DNA of 64,000 nt from Trachythela sp. YZ-2020 (taxonomy: Eukaryota > Cnidaria > Anthozoa > Malacalcyonacea > Clavulariidae), in assembly GCA_016169945.1 (NCBI GenBank), contig JADLSH010000355.1:2599501-2663500 (forward strand), written 5' to 3'. This document shows, in pieces, positions 22,569 to 34,620 of the stretch. The position numbers were made by a program, and so were the translations under genes. The stretch's first letter is position 1. Each line of letters begins with the position of its first letter. The notes beneath the pieces are model-generated. The model had not been told where the DNA came from and did not search any database. It worked only from the letters and a program-made list of their open reading frames with translations.

Positions 22569-23620
22569 CAGTGAACTCAATTTGGTTACCTGGAACGATA
22601 ACAGGCGGTGAAAAGTGAAGCCAAAATAACAGTGCATACGCCATCAAACGTGATTGATTTCACAACGGCCAAAGTTCAAAATAAGTTACGAAAATAGAAA
22701 AAAAACTTGAAAAGCTGTTAAAACCTGCACGATAACTTATTTTATCCCATATTTTTATGGCTTTCATAAACTTTTTGCACAAACTAGCTTATACGGCTTA
22801 TACGACTGACAAAAAACAAAATATTTTCGCTGTTTGAACAAAAACACTGAGAAAACTAACTTACTTCAGTCACTCAGTGACAAAGATATGTTTTCCTCCT
22901 AGTTTTCCTTCTGTAATCTTTTTTAGCCAGTTACAAAGTAGAAACTACTTCGATTTGCAAAAAACTGGGGGTTTTTTCTCACTGCTCATACGCAGTGAAC
23001 TCCATAAATTTCTAATATCTGGAACGATAACATTCAATCATTCAGGCGGAAAAAAGTGAAGCCTAAATCCCAGTCCTTTTACGCGGTCCGTACGTCAGTT
23101 TCAGTCCCTCAAAAGTCAATTTCACGCGGTCCGTACGTCAGTTTCAGTCCCCCACAACTTATTTACTGCGCGGTCCGTACGTAAACTCTATTTTTGTGTT
23201 ATTTTTTGGAAAAAAAACAACAGTTTTTTTGCAAATCGAAGTAGTTTCTACTTTGTAACTGGCTAAAAAAGATTACAGAAGGAAAACTAGGAGGAAAACA
23301 TATCTTTGTCACTGAGTGACTGAAGTAAGTTAGTTTTCTCAGTGTTTTTGTTCAAACAGCGAAAATATTTTGTTTTTTGTCAGTCGTATAAGCCGTATAA
23401 GCTAGTTTGTGCAAAAAGTTTATGAAAGCCATAAAAATATGGGATAAAATAAGTTATCGTGCAGGTTTTAACAGCTTTTCAAGTTTTTTTTCTATTTTCG
23501 TAACTTATTTTGAACTTTGGCCGTTGTGAAATCAATCACGTTTGATGGCGTAGGCACTGTTATTTTGGCTTCACTTTTCACCGCCTGTTATCGTTCCAGG
23601 TAACCAAATTGAGTTCACTG
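22569..23620. mobile_element. 1.05-kb hAT foldback inside the left arm
   Basis: Ends CAGTGAACTCAATTTGGTTA and its complement; CTCATACG at 22561-22568 and 23621-23628 is the 8-bp TSD. The uninterrupted target is seen in the opposite arm around 26530-26545. The centre (23083-23190) holds three copies of CGCGGTCCGTACGT. Part of the left end is repeated directly at about 22983-23080, including CTCATACGCAGTGAACTC. Confidence 0.83.
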
Positions 23621-25070
23621 CTCATACGTAGCCGATGCGTGACCTGCATGATAAATCCAAGATGGCCGCCATTCAGGGCAAAAAGACTATAAACTCTACG
23701 GGGAAAACCATATTTTTTGCATTTTGCGTCGTCCCAGTGTTTCGAATTCACTTCGATCAAACTTTTTTGGCAATAACTACTTATCGTGAAGGTTTTAGAC
23801 GCAAACTGGACAGCTGGGGATGAATTGATGTAAAAATACCGCTCGCCGAAATTTGTACGAAATCGTCACTTGGTCAGTTTGAGTGAATTACTCTGGTTTA
23901 GAGTATTTTATAAAGGACATTTGTAGTTTTCAAGGCCAAAGACGTATACCTTGAAGGTTTTGGATGCAGAATGGACCGTTTGGGATGAATTATATTAAAA
24001 TGTCGCCATGAAGCTTGACATGAAAATGTCACTTGCTCAGCTCGAGTCATTTACTGCAGACAAGTACTTTAAATGTACTTGGTTTAATACATTTAGTCAT
24101 TAGATATTATGAGGAATATTCGGAACATTACTTAGAGGATAAAAGCAGTATTTAAAAGTTAAGTCCACTGTTAACTGATGCCAAATATCACCTAGAGGTA
24201 GAATTCTGAACATTATATTGATTAGGCTTTTCCCGGGGAGATCATGAGACCAGACTGGGTAATATATGGCAGATTTCGACAAGGAAACATTTATGCAGCA
24301 GGGAAAAATTCAAGTGTGACAGTGTGTAGTGTGCAAAATTGTGGCAATTGAGTGTTGTTTCTGATTTTCAGTATTGTTTTAAAACATTTAACTTAACATT
24401 TAACAATACAGTAACAGTATGCAACCTGTTCATGTACTGAAAAATATCAAGTATGCATCGGACTTTCCATGGTGGTCGTGAAATATAAACCTCTATAAAA
24501 TAAATTCAGTTCATTAAACTTAACAGTTTCATGTATGCTTGGATGAAATCTGTACATTGTTATACTACTATTAATTATCATGTCTATAGTAAAAATATAT
24601 TAATCCTTCAAGTAATTAATGGCAAATTTTCCTACTTTGTTGAACCTCAATAAAATGCATGTCCAAAACTAAATTTCTTGACATGTCATCTAGTGAGAAT
24701 GAATGTCCAGATTAGCAATATGTTAGTATTTTCTATTTATGGTTCTTTTTAACACGACATTTAGTAAGCTATATTTTCCAAGGCTGCCCAGGAGGAATTG
24801 CTCGATGAGCCCCAGATTTAAGTGAGCCCCAAAAATACTATAAAAGGAAACAAAAACTGGGGATAGAAGTCAGAGGGTTGTAAGAGGTGGGGGAGGGACC
24901 ATAATCTCATTTTCCATCCCCAATTTTAATTGCTATTTTTATTGCTTTTTGTAATCCCAGTCGTCTCAGCAAGTAAAGCCTGTTACATACATTACTTTTA
25001 TCCTCTAAGTAATGTTCCGAATATTCCTCAAAATATCTAATGACTAAATGTATTAAACCAAGTACATTTA

Positions 25071-25660
25071 TAAACTGTGTTTATAAACTGCAAAAACGAG
25101 CTGCGTGTGTTATCCTTGATGCTGGCAGAGATGAAAGAACAGTTGACCTTTTTAAACAACTTAACTGGTTACCGCTTAATCAGGAAATAATTATGCAAAA
25201 GTGTTGTATATTATACAAATGCAATACAGATGACTCCCCAAATTACATGAGACAGTTTTTAGTTAAAAACTCAGCTTTACACGGTAGACAAACTAGGCAT
25301 GGTCATTATAACCTAGTGTGCCCACGCTATAACAGGGAAACGGAAGGTGGGAGAACCTTCCACATTAGTGGCATAAAGTTGTGGAACAGTATCCCGGTCG
25401 AGATACGCAAAAAGGAAACAATTGTTGCCTTTAAAACTGGCTTAAGGAAATACTTATTAGATTCCTTGTAATCTAAGGAAATAGTTTAGTTAGTTTTATG
25501 ATATTGTCTATAAGTATATAAACAGTTTAAATTGCATGCTTATTTATATATTTATGTATTTACCATGTATGTTTTTACCTTTTTAGATTGTAAATTTTTA
25601 GAGAGGGCCACAGGTTTGTCAGTGTAAACTGTTGCGTGTTACCCTCGTTAAATAAAGTGG

Positions 25661-25690
<30 letters not shown>
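25071..25690 (+). mobile_element. 3' fragment of a LINE with TTAC tail
   Basis: The plus strand encodes the end of a CR1/L2-like LINE protein (about 130 residues, stop at 25471; motifs VYKLQKRAACVILDA, FKQLNWLPL and LWNSIPVEIRKKE), then a 3' UTR with AATAAA and a (TTAC)n tail. It interrupts an arm of the hAT palindrome: the intact order CATTTAAAGTAC is preserved as its complement near 24066-24080. The TSD is 3 bp or less. Confidence 0.82.
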
Positions 25691-25691
<1 letters not shown>

Positions 25692-26137
25692 AAGTACTTG
25701 TCTGCAGTAAATGACTCGAGCTGAGCATAGAGCTGAGCAAGTGACATTTTCATGTCAAGCTTCGGCGAGCGATATTTTAATATAATTCATCCCAAACGGT
25801 CCATTCTGCATCCAAAGCCTTCAAGGTATACGCCTTTGGTCTTGAAAACCACAAATGTCCTTTATAAAATACTCTAAACCAGAGTATTAATTCACTCAAA
25901 CTGACCAAGTGACGATTTCGTACAAATTTCGGCGAGCGATATTTTTACAGGAATTCATCCCCAGCTGTCCAGTTTGCGTCTAAAACCTTCACGATAAGTA
26001 GTTATTGCCAAAAAAGTTTGATCGAAGTGAATTCGAAACACTGGGACGACGCAAAATGCAAAAAATATGGATTTCCCCGTAGAGTTTATAGTCTTTTTGC
26101 CCTGAATGGCGGCCATCTTGGATTTATCATGCAGGTC

Positions 26138-26511
26138 CAGTGAGCTCTATATATATCTGGAGTAAGAACTTCTAATGTTCGGCCAATAGGCCAAGTGAAG
26201 CCAAGATGGCGGCAATTGACGTCCAAACTCATGAAGGTCATAAACAGTTTTCATACCATTTTTTCCTGCTAATTCCAGTTGTTTCTAACAGATCGCATCG
26301 CTAATCAAGTTATTAGTTCATAAAATCATGATGTTATTGTTTAAATCGGAGTAAAAACACGAAATTTCGGCACACTCCTTGCCGGCTTGTGCAAACCGCG
26401 CGGTCGAAAACAATAGAAAGGGATTGGCACTGGACGTCAATTTCCGCCATCTTTGGCTTCACTTTTTGGACATAAGTTCTCACTCCAGATATATATATAT
26501 AGAGCTCACTG
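26138..26511. mobile_element. 374-bp hAT MITE in the right arm
   Basis: Ends CAGTGAGCTCTATATATATC and its complement, TSD TGCAGGTC at 26130-26137 and 26512-26519. The empty site is present in the left arm near 23640-23655 (GTGACCTGCATGATAAATCC). Confidence 0.85.
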
Positions 26512-26559
26512 TGCAGGTCACGCATCGGCTACGTATGAGTCAGCAATCTAGGTTTACTA

Positions 26560-26704
26560 CAGCCTCGTACCCAGGCGCTTTAACGTGCTAAGCGGTTGCG
26601 TGACGCGCGCGTGGAAACTGAAGTGCGCAGTTCTCCCCACGCGTGTTGTCCCGCGCGCTCTTCACGTAACCGTGTAGCAAGCAAAGCGCCTGGGTACGAG
26701 GCTG
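26560..26704. mobile_element. 145-bp MITE, CAGCCTCGTACCCAGG ends, 9-bp TSD
   Basis: Inverted ends CAGCCTCGTACCCAGGCGC and its complement. GGTTTACTA flanks both sides (26551-26559, 26705-26713). The empty site CTAGGTTTACTATATC is intact as its complement near 22538-22553. Sister of the 60-bp element at 7672. Confidence 0.85.
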
Positions 26705-26986
26705 GGTTTACTATATCTATGGTTGAAACGTCAACGTCAAACGCCAAACGCGACCGCAAGACCAGGGTCACGTGATATTTTGCGGTTTGCGGTTTTTGCG
26801 AAAAACGCAATGCTAAAGGTCTCTAATGACTATTGTCGACATTGAAGACTCTTAATACTGAGCATACTTCGATGTTCAACTTTTCATTTAGTGGCTGATA
26901 TCCCTGCCAAATACACACTCGTTTCTAGAGAGTAGAGTCTAGGCCTCGGCCCTTGTAGTCTCCCTCAATTTCCACACGTGGATTAA

Positions 26987-27127
26987 AGGCTGTTTTCCAC
27001 TTCAACCGTATCGTAGCGAAACGTAGCGTATTTCTTTGTTTCCTGAGCACTCGGGTAGAACTAATGACTTTGACACAAAAGAAAATGCTACGGTACGTTA
27101 CGATACGTTTGAAGTGGAAAACAGGCT
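26987..27127. mobile_element. 141-bp PIF/Harbinger-like MITE
   Basis: Ends AGGCTGTTTTCCACTTCAA and complement AGCCTGTTTTCCACTTCAAA, flanked by TAA (26984-26986, 27128-27130). Same end family as 39697, 60344 and 15983. Confidence 0.7.
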
Positions 27128-27570
27128 TAACACCTTTTATAACGTACTGGCAACCACTTAATAATTTACATATATACCTAACATTAAAGTCCCCAGGGAT
27201 TGTTCTGTTTTATCTCAAAAGAGGACTGCACTGATTGTAAACTTAACGAACTGAAAATTTTCAGTGAAATATTTTTAAATCTAAAAGACTAAAAAGGTTT
27301 ACCAGTAGGTTTTTAACACACGATCTTTTGTCTTTTAGTACCATCCAGTCACGAATGATACCCAAAATAACAATTACGACATTAATTCTATATTTATCTG
27401 ACAAAATTGCTACATATTTGGTATTTCATATCCTATTAAATATGTATACGAGTGTACTCTATGAATTACTCTAGTAACTATATAGAAATTATGGCTCGTA
27501 TACACTATATACAAGTTTCTTTGACTTTGAACAATGTGGTTTCCATCATTGCAATACATCAGTTTGTAAT

Positions 27571-27911
27571 GTTGACTGCGCATCAAAATGACACGTTCTA
27601 GTATTCAACTGTTCAATTAATGCGATTGAATTGCAATGCGATTTGAATATGCAAAAAGTTATTCAAAGAACAATTAGTTTTCGCACGTTTGACTCGCTCA
27701 AATTATAATTAAAATAATATTCCCTTAAGTGCACATTTCTTTATTTTGCTTTACACAGAAGACAAAATATGCTAGTACAAACACTATTTAATGAAAGTTG
27801 TATTGTCGCTATATGAAAACGCAAATATGGATGATTGAATGAGCTACATGTTATGATTCAACTGCAATTTTTTCCCGACGCAGAACGCGTCATTTGAATG
27901 CGCAGTCGACA
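27571..27911. mobile_element. MITE related to sequence near 467
   Basis: GTTGACTGCGCATCAAAATG at the left, CATTTGAATGCGCAGTCGAC at the right. The right side resembles 467-525. No TSD defined. Confidence 0.5.
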
Positions 27912-28175
27912 AAAATTTGTCTTTTGAGTAAAGGTTTTCGAGGCGCTGCTGTGTCAGTGATGACAGAAACTATTATAGTGTAAACCAGCCTTAATATTAC
28001 ATTAAAAATTACATTACTAATTACATTACTAAAGATCACATTCATGTCTTTGACACTGATGCTTAATCATACAATTCAAATTTATATCATATCTAAATTA
28101 ATTAATTGATCATTCATTAATTGCTACGTCATTGTTTGATTATACATAATTAAAAATACATTACAAAATTATTGA

Positions 28176-28476
28176 CAATAGACAAATTTGGCTAACGCTG
28201 TTTACGTCGTTGCTACCCAATTCACAACTTTGGATAACTCACATGCCTAGTTACTATTGTTCTAGTTTGTGAAAACATTGAATAGAACAAAGGTAACTAA
28301 GCATTAGAATTATGTATAAGAGCTATTCACTCATGTACTCATGTAGATCATTCTAATGCTTAGTTACCTTTGTTCTATTCAATGTTTTCGCAAACTAGAA
28401 CAATAGTAACTAGGCATGTGAGTTATCCAAAGTTGTGAATTGGGTATAAACAAGCGTTAGCCAAATTTGTCTATTG
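28176..28476. mobile_element. 301-bp foldback MITE beside the retrotransposon
   Basis: CAATAGACAAATTTGGCTAA and its complement form the ends; the arms of about 130 bp meet near 28320. It ends 10 bp before the retrotransposon begins. TSD unclear. Confidence 0.7.
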
Positions 28477-28485
28477 ATAATTAAC

Positions 28486-28563
28486 ACTATTCAAAGTGTA
28501 ATCATGCGTAACATGGCTATTTAAGTAAGGAAGCTCAGTGACTTTGGATCAGTTTGTTAAACG
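28486..28563 (+). repeat. Split direct repeat A1
   Basis: 78 bp starting ACTATTCAAAGTGTAATCAT and ending GTTTGTTAAACG, virtually identical to A2 at 38639-38716. It marks the 5' end and probably includes the transcription start region. Confidence 0.9.
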
Positions 28564-28580
28564 CTCTGCACGGTAAAGCT

Positions 28581-28956
28581 ATGGCAGATCAAGTTCCGCA
28601 AAATAACGTCCAGGGGCCGGTTGTTCAAAAGCCGGTTAACGCTAACCCCGGGTTAAATTTTAATCTGCTGTTCTGGTTTGTATACTTCTACATGTTTGTT
28701 TATTTCAAAACTTTATAAACAAAAACTTCTATCGCCCAGTACAAGGTTGATAGAAAAAAGTATTCATATTAATATAACCGATGTCGGGAAACTTGTATGA
28801 AAGTTACAACTAACCCAGGGTTAAGTTAACCGGCTTTTGAACAACCGGTCCCAGGTGGTGTTACCGGTTAACGAGGAGAACCCTGCAGCGCCACCAGTCG
28901 AAGCAGATGCCGATCACGTCGAGCCTGTTGAGGTGCCACAAGACCAGCCTGTTGAG
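28581..28956 (+). CDS. gag: gag exon 1, interrupted by a MITE
   Basis: ATG at 28581 gives MADQVPQNNVQ up to 28613. A 238-bp MITE follows, and coding resumes at 28855 with VVLPVNEENPAAPPVEAD, ending ...DQPVE at GAG|GTATTA (28956). Removing the MITE and one CAG copy restores a continuous frame of 45 codons. The exon ends in phase 0 and exon 2 begins in phase 0 at 34123. The Pro/Glu/Val-rich N terminus has no recognised domain. The start lies 17 bp after A1. Splicing is inferred from donor, acceptor and phase. Confidence 0.7.
28614..28851. mobile_element. 238-bp MITE inside gag exon 1
   Basis: Ends GGGCCGGTTGTTCAAAAGCC and complement GGACCGGTTGTTCAAAAGCC, then TTAAC and AACCC motifs. CAG at 28611-28613 and 28852-28854 is a 3-bp TSD. 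PIF/Harbinger-like by TSD length, although CAG is not the usual TWA. Confidence 0.78.
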
Positions 28957-29117
28957 GTATTATGTTATGGACTTTTGTTAGGCACATTAGTGCTTTTTCG
29001 CATTTGTCGCGGTCGAGCGAATTCGTTTTACGAATTCTGCATGTTCATTCGGGGCCTTGATAGAGTCTAGCGCTTGCCTGAGTGTACAGTTTGATAGATA
29101 GAATGTGTATGTTGTAT

Positions 29118-32100
29118 CAGGGGCGGATCCAGCCGTTAGGCTGACCGATGCACTAGACCGCACACGAAGTCGTAGCAGTAGGGGGGTTCGGGGGTATCCT
29201 CCCCCGGAAAATTTTGAAGTCTAGGACCTCGGAAATGCGATTTCCTGCGTTCTGAGCGAACTTTTATACTCCAATTGGTACATGGAAATCGTAAAAGCAA
29301 TTGCTGAATTTTTAGAAAGATGCGTAAAAATTGTGAACTACAGGGTGTCATCCTTGATTCAAATGCAGATTTTTAAAAGAATAAAGCAGTAAAGCCTACA
29401 TGTCCACATTCATTTGAAAGCTTATAACCATCCAGCTTTCCAACATGGGTTACGTTATAAATTTGAATGATTGGTTCACGAAAAATATTATTTTAAGAGA
29501 CTGAGATTGGAAAGGAAAAAATTCGAGATGCAATCATGAAGTGTTCCTTAAATAAGCGAACTGATTTCGTAAAAAAAACCCGAAAATATCGAAGCTTTTT
29601 GCAGATAGCCGATCAAAATCAGGTATAAACGACGGCTGTCCGTCAACAAGAGTATTGAAGTTTAGACAAGAAAATTCAAGAATTCTAAACGCGACTATAA
29701 AATAGCATTGTAAAATTGCAAATTAGACCGCATCTAAAAATGATGCGTTTTACTAAATTTTCTCTTGTAACACTTGCTTATAAGAGAAAATGAACAAGCT
29801 TTAAAGCAAGACATAAAAGGTGGATTCCGTGTTTTATACACCCTGTATATCGTAAATACAACATAATTTTGGCAATACGGTTCCATTTCAAACTAGTCAG
29901 TTTTGGCCTCCTGTCATACAGTGTAACAAAGGTAGTGTACAGTATGTTCTGCTAGTAGCCTTTATGTTACAACCATCACACTACTGCTAGAATTTCCCAG
30001 CAATCATAGCCATCACCTAATGCAGGATCATGCAGATACAGAGGCAGGAAAGGCATGTACTATTTTTCAATTAAATAAACATATATTATTTCTTCAACAT
30101 ATGGATGGAAAGCATCGTACTCTTGGTGATTGACAAGCTGAATGCATGTCAATTCCTTAGCATGCCACAAAAATGTTCCTTGCCACAAAGTAATTTCGAA
30201 AAGACTCTGCATGTAGAGGCAATCTCAACCACCTACTAGATCTAAATCACCACAATATGAGTGACCGAGATTATGGAAATAAGAGAAAGTCATAATATCT
30301 GGCATAGACAAAGTAAAATAATAAGGTATGGTGCATAAAGGCACTTTAATTGTACGTTACTCTGCAAAGGGAGTGTGTTTGACATCATACAATTGGTCAA
30401 TTTAAACTGCCCTTTGCTGCCATTGACATAAATTGGTGAATAGTGTATTAATTTTTGTATTTGTCTGATAGATTTGTGATTAATAGCTAACTAATCAATA
30501 CATGCACCACACAGAATCAACATTTTGGAAAAATCTCTGAGTAAACACAGGAATTATCCTATTCTGAAGAAAATAATTTGCCAAATGAACATCACAAACT
30601 GTACAATGATAAATATTATGATATATTTGTCCTCCTCCTGTGCCCTTTTGCCCTGCCACTCAATTACCATTTATTGTCTTAGATACTACCAATGAGTATA
30701 AGCACTGACAAATATTCTGTATGTTAATACTATCTTACTTAAATCCAGGCATTTATAAATTGTAATCTTCAAGGTGCAGGCAACACCTAACCAGGACCTT
30801 GCTTTGCATTGACAGTGATATTGTTCAACTCGGTATGATATTTCCCAAACAAAGACAATTACCCGGGCTTGCTCACCTATCTGAGTTGAGTGTCATGCTA
30901 TGTTTATGCAAATATAATTTGATATGAGTTAGAAATGACATTTGTCTTGACAGATTTGAAATTGCTTGTAAGGTCTCTGTGATAGCAACAATCATGCACT
31001 TGTCATCGGAACCCCCCCCCCACCCCGGGGAAACATGGGGATTAGACTTTTGCAAAACCTAATGCAAGAAAATGCCCCACCTATAGGGGCAATCATAGTG
31101 AGTAAAAGCCCCACCTAGAACAAGATACTAATCAAAAGTGTCTTTATTAAAATATATTTATTAAAAGTATTAACAGTATTGCAATATTTCAGGTTGGCAA
31201 AAATTGCCTAAGCCCCCACCCCATGGGGCACATTGAATAATCTAAATTCCCATCCCGCACCTATTCCCCATGTCACTCCGGGGTGGGGGATTCGAATGAC
31301 ACATGCATTATGACACAGTGGCAATCACACTATCAGTAATAATAGTATGACCGTATGCGGGTTAAACCTGTGGTTAAATTTGCTGGCAAAATGGGATTTC
31401 AGGTTTCTTTGAAAATATATCTAAATTTATATAGTACTTGCCCAGGTGCTATGTTTTGCATTATCTTAGCAGTATCGTGTCAACATACTAGCAGTATTGT
31501 GTCAACATAGATTAAATTTGTCTCAATAAAGCAAACTGCATAGTGTATTACCGAGTACAAATATATACACAATTTAATTGTGGACAGTGGTGACCATTTT
31601 CATATTTATACACTCTTCGAACTGATCAATTCACAATAATACTACTAATTATAGGAAATTTTGCTTACTTTAGAGCCGTCAGTTCGCCACAGTGGCCAGT
31701 TTCAACTCAGTTCCTTCCATCTTTGCCTTTAGACAACGAATTTCAAAGTGGCAATACTCATTTTATTCGTTTTCCCACTATTTTGAAGATATCTCTTCTC
31801 GTATTCACATTTAAAATATGCATAATATATGTCGGTAGATTTGGCATCGGTCTGACCGATGCGAGAGCCTGCAATCTGCACGCGATGCATCGGTCGGCGG
31901 TCAAATCTACCGTGACGTAGGGCTCTAAAACAATTGAATTGACGATGTCACGGTAGATTTCACGCGGAAAAGGACTCGGGACCGATGCATTGACCGATGC
32001 AAATCAAATCTACCGTGACGTAGCGATGCATTTGCTTTCTACCGTGACGTAACGAACAGAGCACGGCTGGCGTAAAATGTATATATTTTGTCGCGAAATT

Positions 32101-32410
32101 ATTTACGCTTAATTGGCGCGAATTAACAGAAAATACGAATTTGCCAATAATTCCTCTCACACGTTGTATATTAGAACTATTTTAGTCATTTCACCTGTGA
32201 TTAAAATTCTTTACATTGGATTTCGCTCTAATTGGTGTATTAAATAGTTGGAATGAATTTTAAGGCAAGATTTACGGTGTGAAAATATATCTTTTATAGC
32301 TTTCTTTCGGAGTTTTATCGAGAAATATCAGTACTGTAAAATCTGTAAATCCAATATTCAATTTTGACCGATGCATTAGCATCGATTGCATCGGTCTGGA
32401 TCCGCCCCTG
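29118..32410. mobile_element. 3.3-kb non-autonomous hAT in the gag intron
   Basis: CAGGGGCGGATCCAGCC at the left and GGTCTGGATCCGCCCCTG at the right, flanked by TGTTGTAT at 29110-29117 and 32411-32418 (exact 8-bp TSD). No transposase. The right 560 bp contains repeated GACCGATGCA and TCTACCGTGACGTA words; the left end has GACCGATGCA once. A further inverted-repeat element lies at 30991-31310. Confidence 0.88.
30991..31310. mobile_element. Inverted-repeat element with CCCCACCCCGG arms
   Basis: Left CATGCACTTGTCATCGGAAC then CCCCCACCCCGG; right CCGGGGTGGGGG then ATTCGAATGACACATGCAT. Interior GCCCCAC and TGGGGCA words. The ends are imperfect, so the boundaries are approximate. Confidence 0.55.
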
Positions 32411-32789
32411 TGTTGTATATATATCTAGATGATTGTGTTCATGTTCATGTTCTTGGGTCGATATAGACTAGATCACTCGATCGTAATTATGCCTACACAA
32501 CTTATCCATGTTTCTTGGGCATACTTGAGTAATCAAGGTTTGAGCCATTTAACGGGTCCCGCTAGACGTCCGAATTGTTTGGGTCAAGGACGGATGGGTT
32601 TACTTAATCCCTAATAGCCGAATTCAGCGACCAGGTGTGTCGGTTTTACTTGTAATTGAGTTAGGATTACATAATTATTTTAGATCTTTACGCTCGTATT
32701 TTTACGTTGGCCAAGCCTACAACCATATTTGCAGTATGCTGGTCGAAAATTGGGAAGTTCAATAGAAAACCGGGTTTACATATTGGTTT

Positions 32790-33560
32790 ACCGTACTTAG
32801 TGTCGCCCGCATGTGCTTGACAGGAGTCAAAAGTTTATAAAGTTTGACTGAATACGTGACGCTCGTGTTGGTAGAGGCCACCGTCAACGGATACATATTA
32901 TGTATCGTGAGTTTTCGTGACCACATGTGTAAATCGAGTTCCATCGCTTGGTAGGGGCCAAGAGCAAACGCCAACAGTTAATAAATTTGGCAAAGTAACA
33001 TTTGCGTTGGTGGCGGCCAACAACAGTGAAGATATATGTGTGGAAATTGCTTCCCTTCGCTTGGTAGGGGCCAAGAGCAAACGTCACAAGTTTATCAAGT
33101 TTGACAAAGGGTCACTTGCGTCGGTACAGGCCAACGGCAGTAAAGATATATGGGTGAAAACAGTTGCTTCCTTTCGCTTGGTAGGGGCCAAGAGCAAACG
33201 TCAAAGTCAAACTGACAAAAGTTTATACAGTTGGCCAAAGTGACCTTTGCGTTGGTAGCGGCCAATGCCAGTGAATATATATGTGAAATCTGAAGATTGC
33301 GGTCCCGCGTTTGGTGGGGCCAAGAGCAAAAGTTTATCAAGTTTGATAAAGTGACACTTAATTGCGCTGGTAGCGGCCGGCGGCGGTGAATACATATGCG
33401 GACATTATATATATACATTATATAGGTATCACCTATAGAGGCCAAGAGGAAAAGTTAAAAGTTTATATACAAAACAAATAGACGTTAAAACTAATAGTAA
33501 TATAACGTTTCTATACGTGGGCTTTAAGCCGTTGGCGTTGGTAGAAGCCAACGAACAATT
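32790..33560 (+). repeat. Diverged ~115-bp tandem repeats in the gag intron
   Basis: At least four units share CGCTTGGTAGGGGCCAAGAG, then a TTTATCAAGTTTG stretch, a TTGCGTTGGTAGCGGCCAA stretch and a TGAATATATATG stretch. Units start near 32944, 33058, 33175 and 33308, with weaker copies on either side. The frame is not kept open, so this is probably non-coding. Confidence 0.75.
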
Positions 33561-34122
33561 TGCTATATATATACTCATATGACACATGGGTTACGGTATG
33601 AGTATGATTATCGAGGCTGAACGTTTGCCGGCCAAACCAATCGTCAGAGTTTTAGAATGGCAAAAGTGGTTTCACTGCTGGGTAGGAATTTCTACAGGCA
33701 ATTTTCATACTCTGCCCTACAGCCTGTGAGTATTAGAAAGAAACGAATAATGACTATTCAGTATTATGGAAATTTTGTTTCACCGTTTGCACAGGGCATA
33801 CAACTTGTGTATAGTGATGAATCGTTTTTATCCGTAATGAGCGTTGTCTATATCTTATTTGGTTATGGAAATCAAGTACTAAATTGGTAGCGGCCGAGGT
33901 TTGATAGCACCTTGGGACCCATTAACTCGTACATTTTATGGACGGACAATAGGCGAGTACCTAACGGAGTTTAATGACCTTGACCAAGCTTTTTGCATTG
34001 TGGGAACAGTAAAAGTATGTCTGGGAGAATACTTTTGTTATTAATTCTCCCCGGTTAATTGTCTCACAGTACCAGTGACAGGGTTTACTTTTATTTGATT
34101 TTTCGTCTCCACCACTTTCCAG

Positions 34123-34620
34123 CTCCAAGACCAAATAAAGGCGTTAAGAGAGGAGCTAGATGCTCTTAGAAGCGGCCAACAGAGCACCAGAGGAGTAGCT
34201 GCGGCATTGCAGCTCGTGCGTCAACTCGCCTCAGCACCGACCAGATTCCGAGATCCATCGATGATTGTCTCGGCTCTTCAAAGTTTATCAGACGAAGCCA
34301 GATGTGCCAATGACTCTAAGACGGCCGAGTATGAAGCAATCTTGCGGCAAACTCGTCCTTTAATGTTTAAGCCCGAGTTTGGGGATGTCATCATCAGGCT
34401 GTTGGGAACAAAGGAAGAGACATCCGTTGCGGCTACGATCGCCAAAATGGTCAAAGGGACTGGGTCGGCGGTCAACCATCCATATCGTCGCCCATCAGGG
34501 GGCCGGGGCTCGGGTCCACGAACAACTGGAGCAAGACGGGGAAGAGGTGCATGCTTTGCTTGTGGCCGCCCTGGACATTTTCAAAGACACTGCCCCTCCA
34601 GAAATGCTAATAACGTATAA
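34123..34620 (+). CDS. gag: gag exon 2 with CCHC zinc knuckle
   Basis: A pyrimidine-rich acceptor (CGTCTCCACCACTTTCCAG) precedes 166 codons. The first part, LQDQIKALREELDALRSG, predicts a coiled coil for assembly. The middle contains QLVRQLASAPTRFRDPSMIV; a Gly/Arg-rich stretch follows. The end has one zinc knuckle, CFACGRPGHFQRHC (C-x2-C-x4-H-x4-C), then the stop. Zinc knuckles bind element RNA in gag proteins. With exon 1 the product is about 210 residues. Confidence 0.8.
   Translation, partial: LQDQIKALREELDALRSGQQSTRGVAAALQLVRQLASAPTRFRDPSMIVSALQSLSDEARCANDSKTAEYEAILRQTRPLMFKPEFGDVIIRLLGTKEETSVAATIAKMVKGTGSAVNHPYRRPSGGRGSGPRTTGARRGRGACFACGRPGHFQRHCPSRNANNV

Larger units (their letters stand above)
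22533..26721. mobile_element. 4.2-kb hAT-type palindromic element
   Basis: Ends CATAGATATAGTAAACCTAG and its complement, with GTTGAAAC at 22525-22532 and 26722-26729 (exact 8-bp TSD). The arms run from both ends through GATTGCTGACTCATACG and then GTAGCCGATGCGTGACCTGC to ACTTTAAATGTACTTGG. Four later insertions sit in the arms (22569-23620, 25071-25690, 26138-26511, 26560-26704), and each has its empty site in the other arm. Confidence 0.83.
22171..26825. mobile_element. Outer short element hosting a large hAT nest
   Basis: TAGAGACCTTTAGCATAGCG at the left and ATGCTAAAGGTCTCTA at the right are inverted ends. Without the insertion at 22533-26721 it is only about 470 bp, with GCGGTTTGC-type repeats near both ends. 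TSD is 2 bp at most (AT or TA) and ambiguous. Confidence 0.6.
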
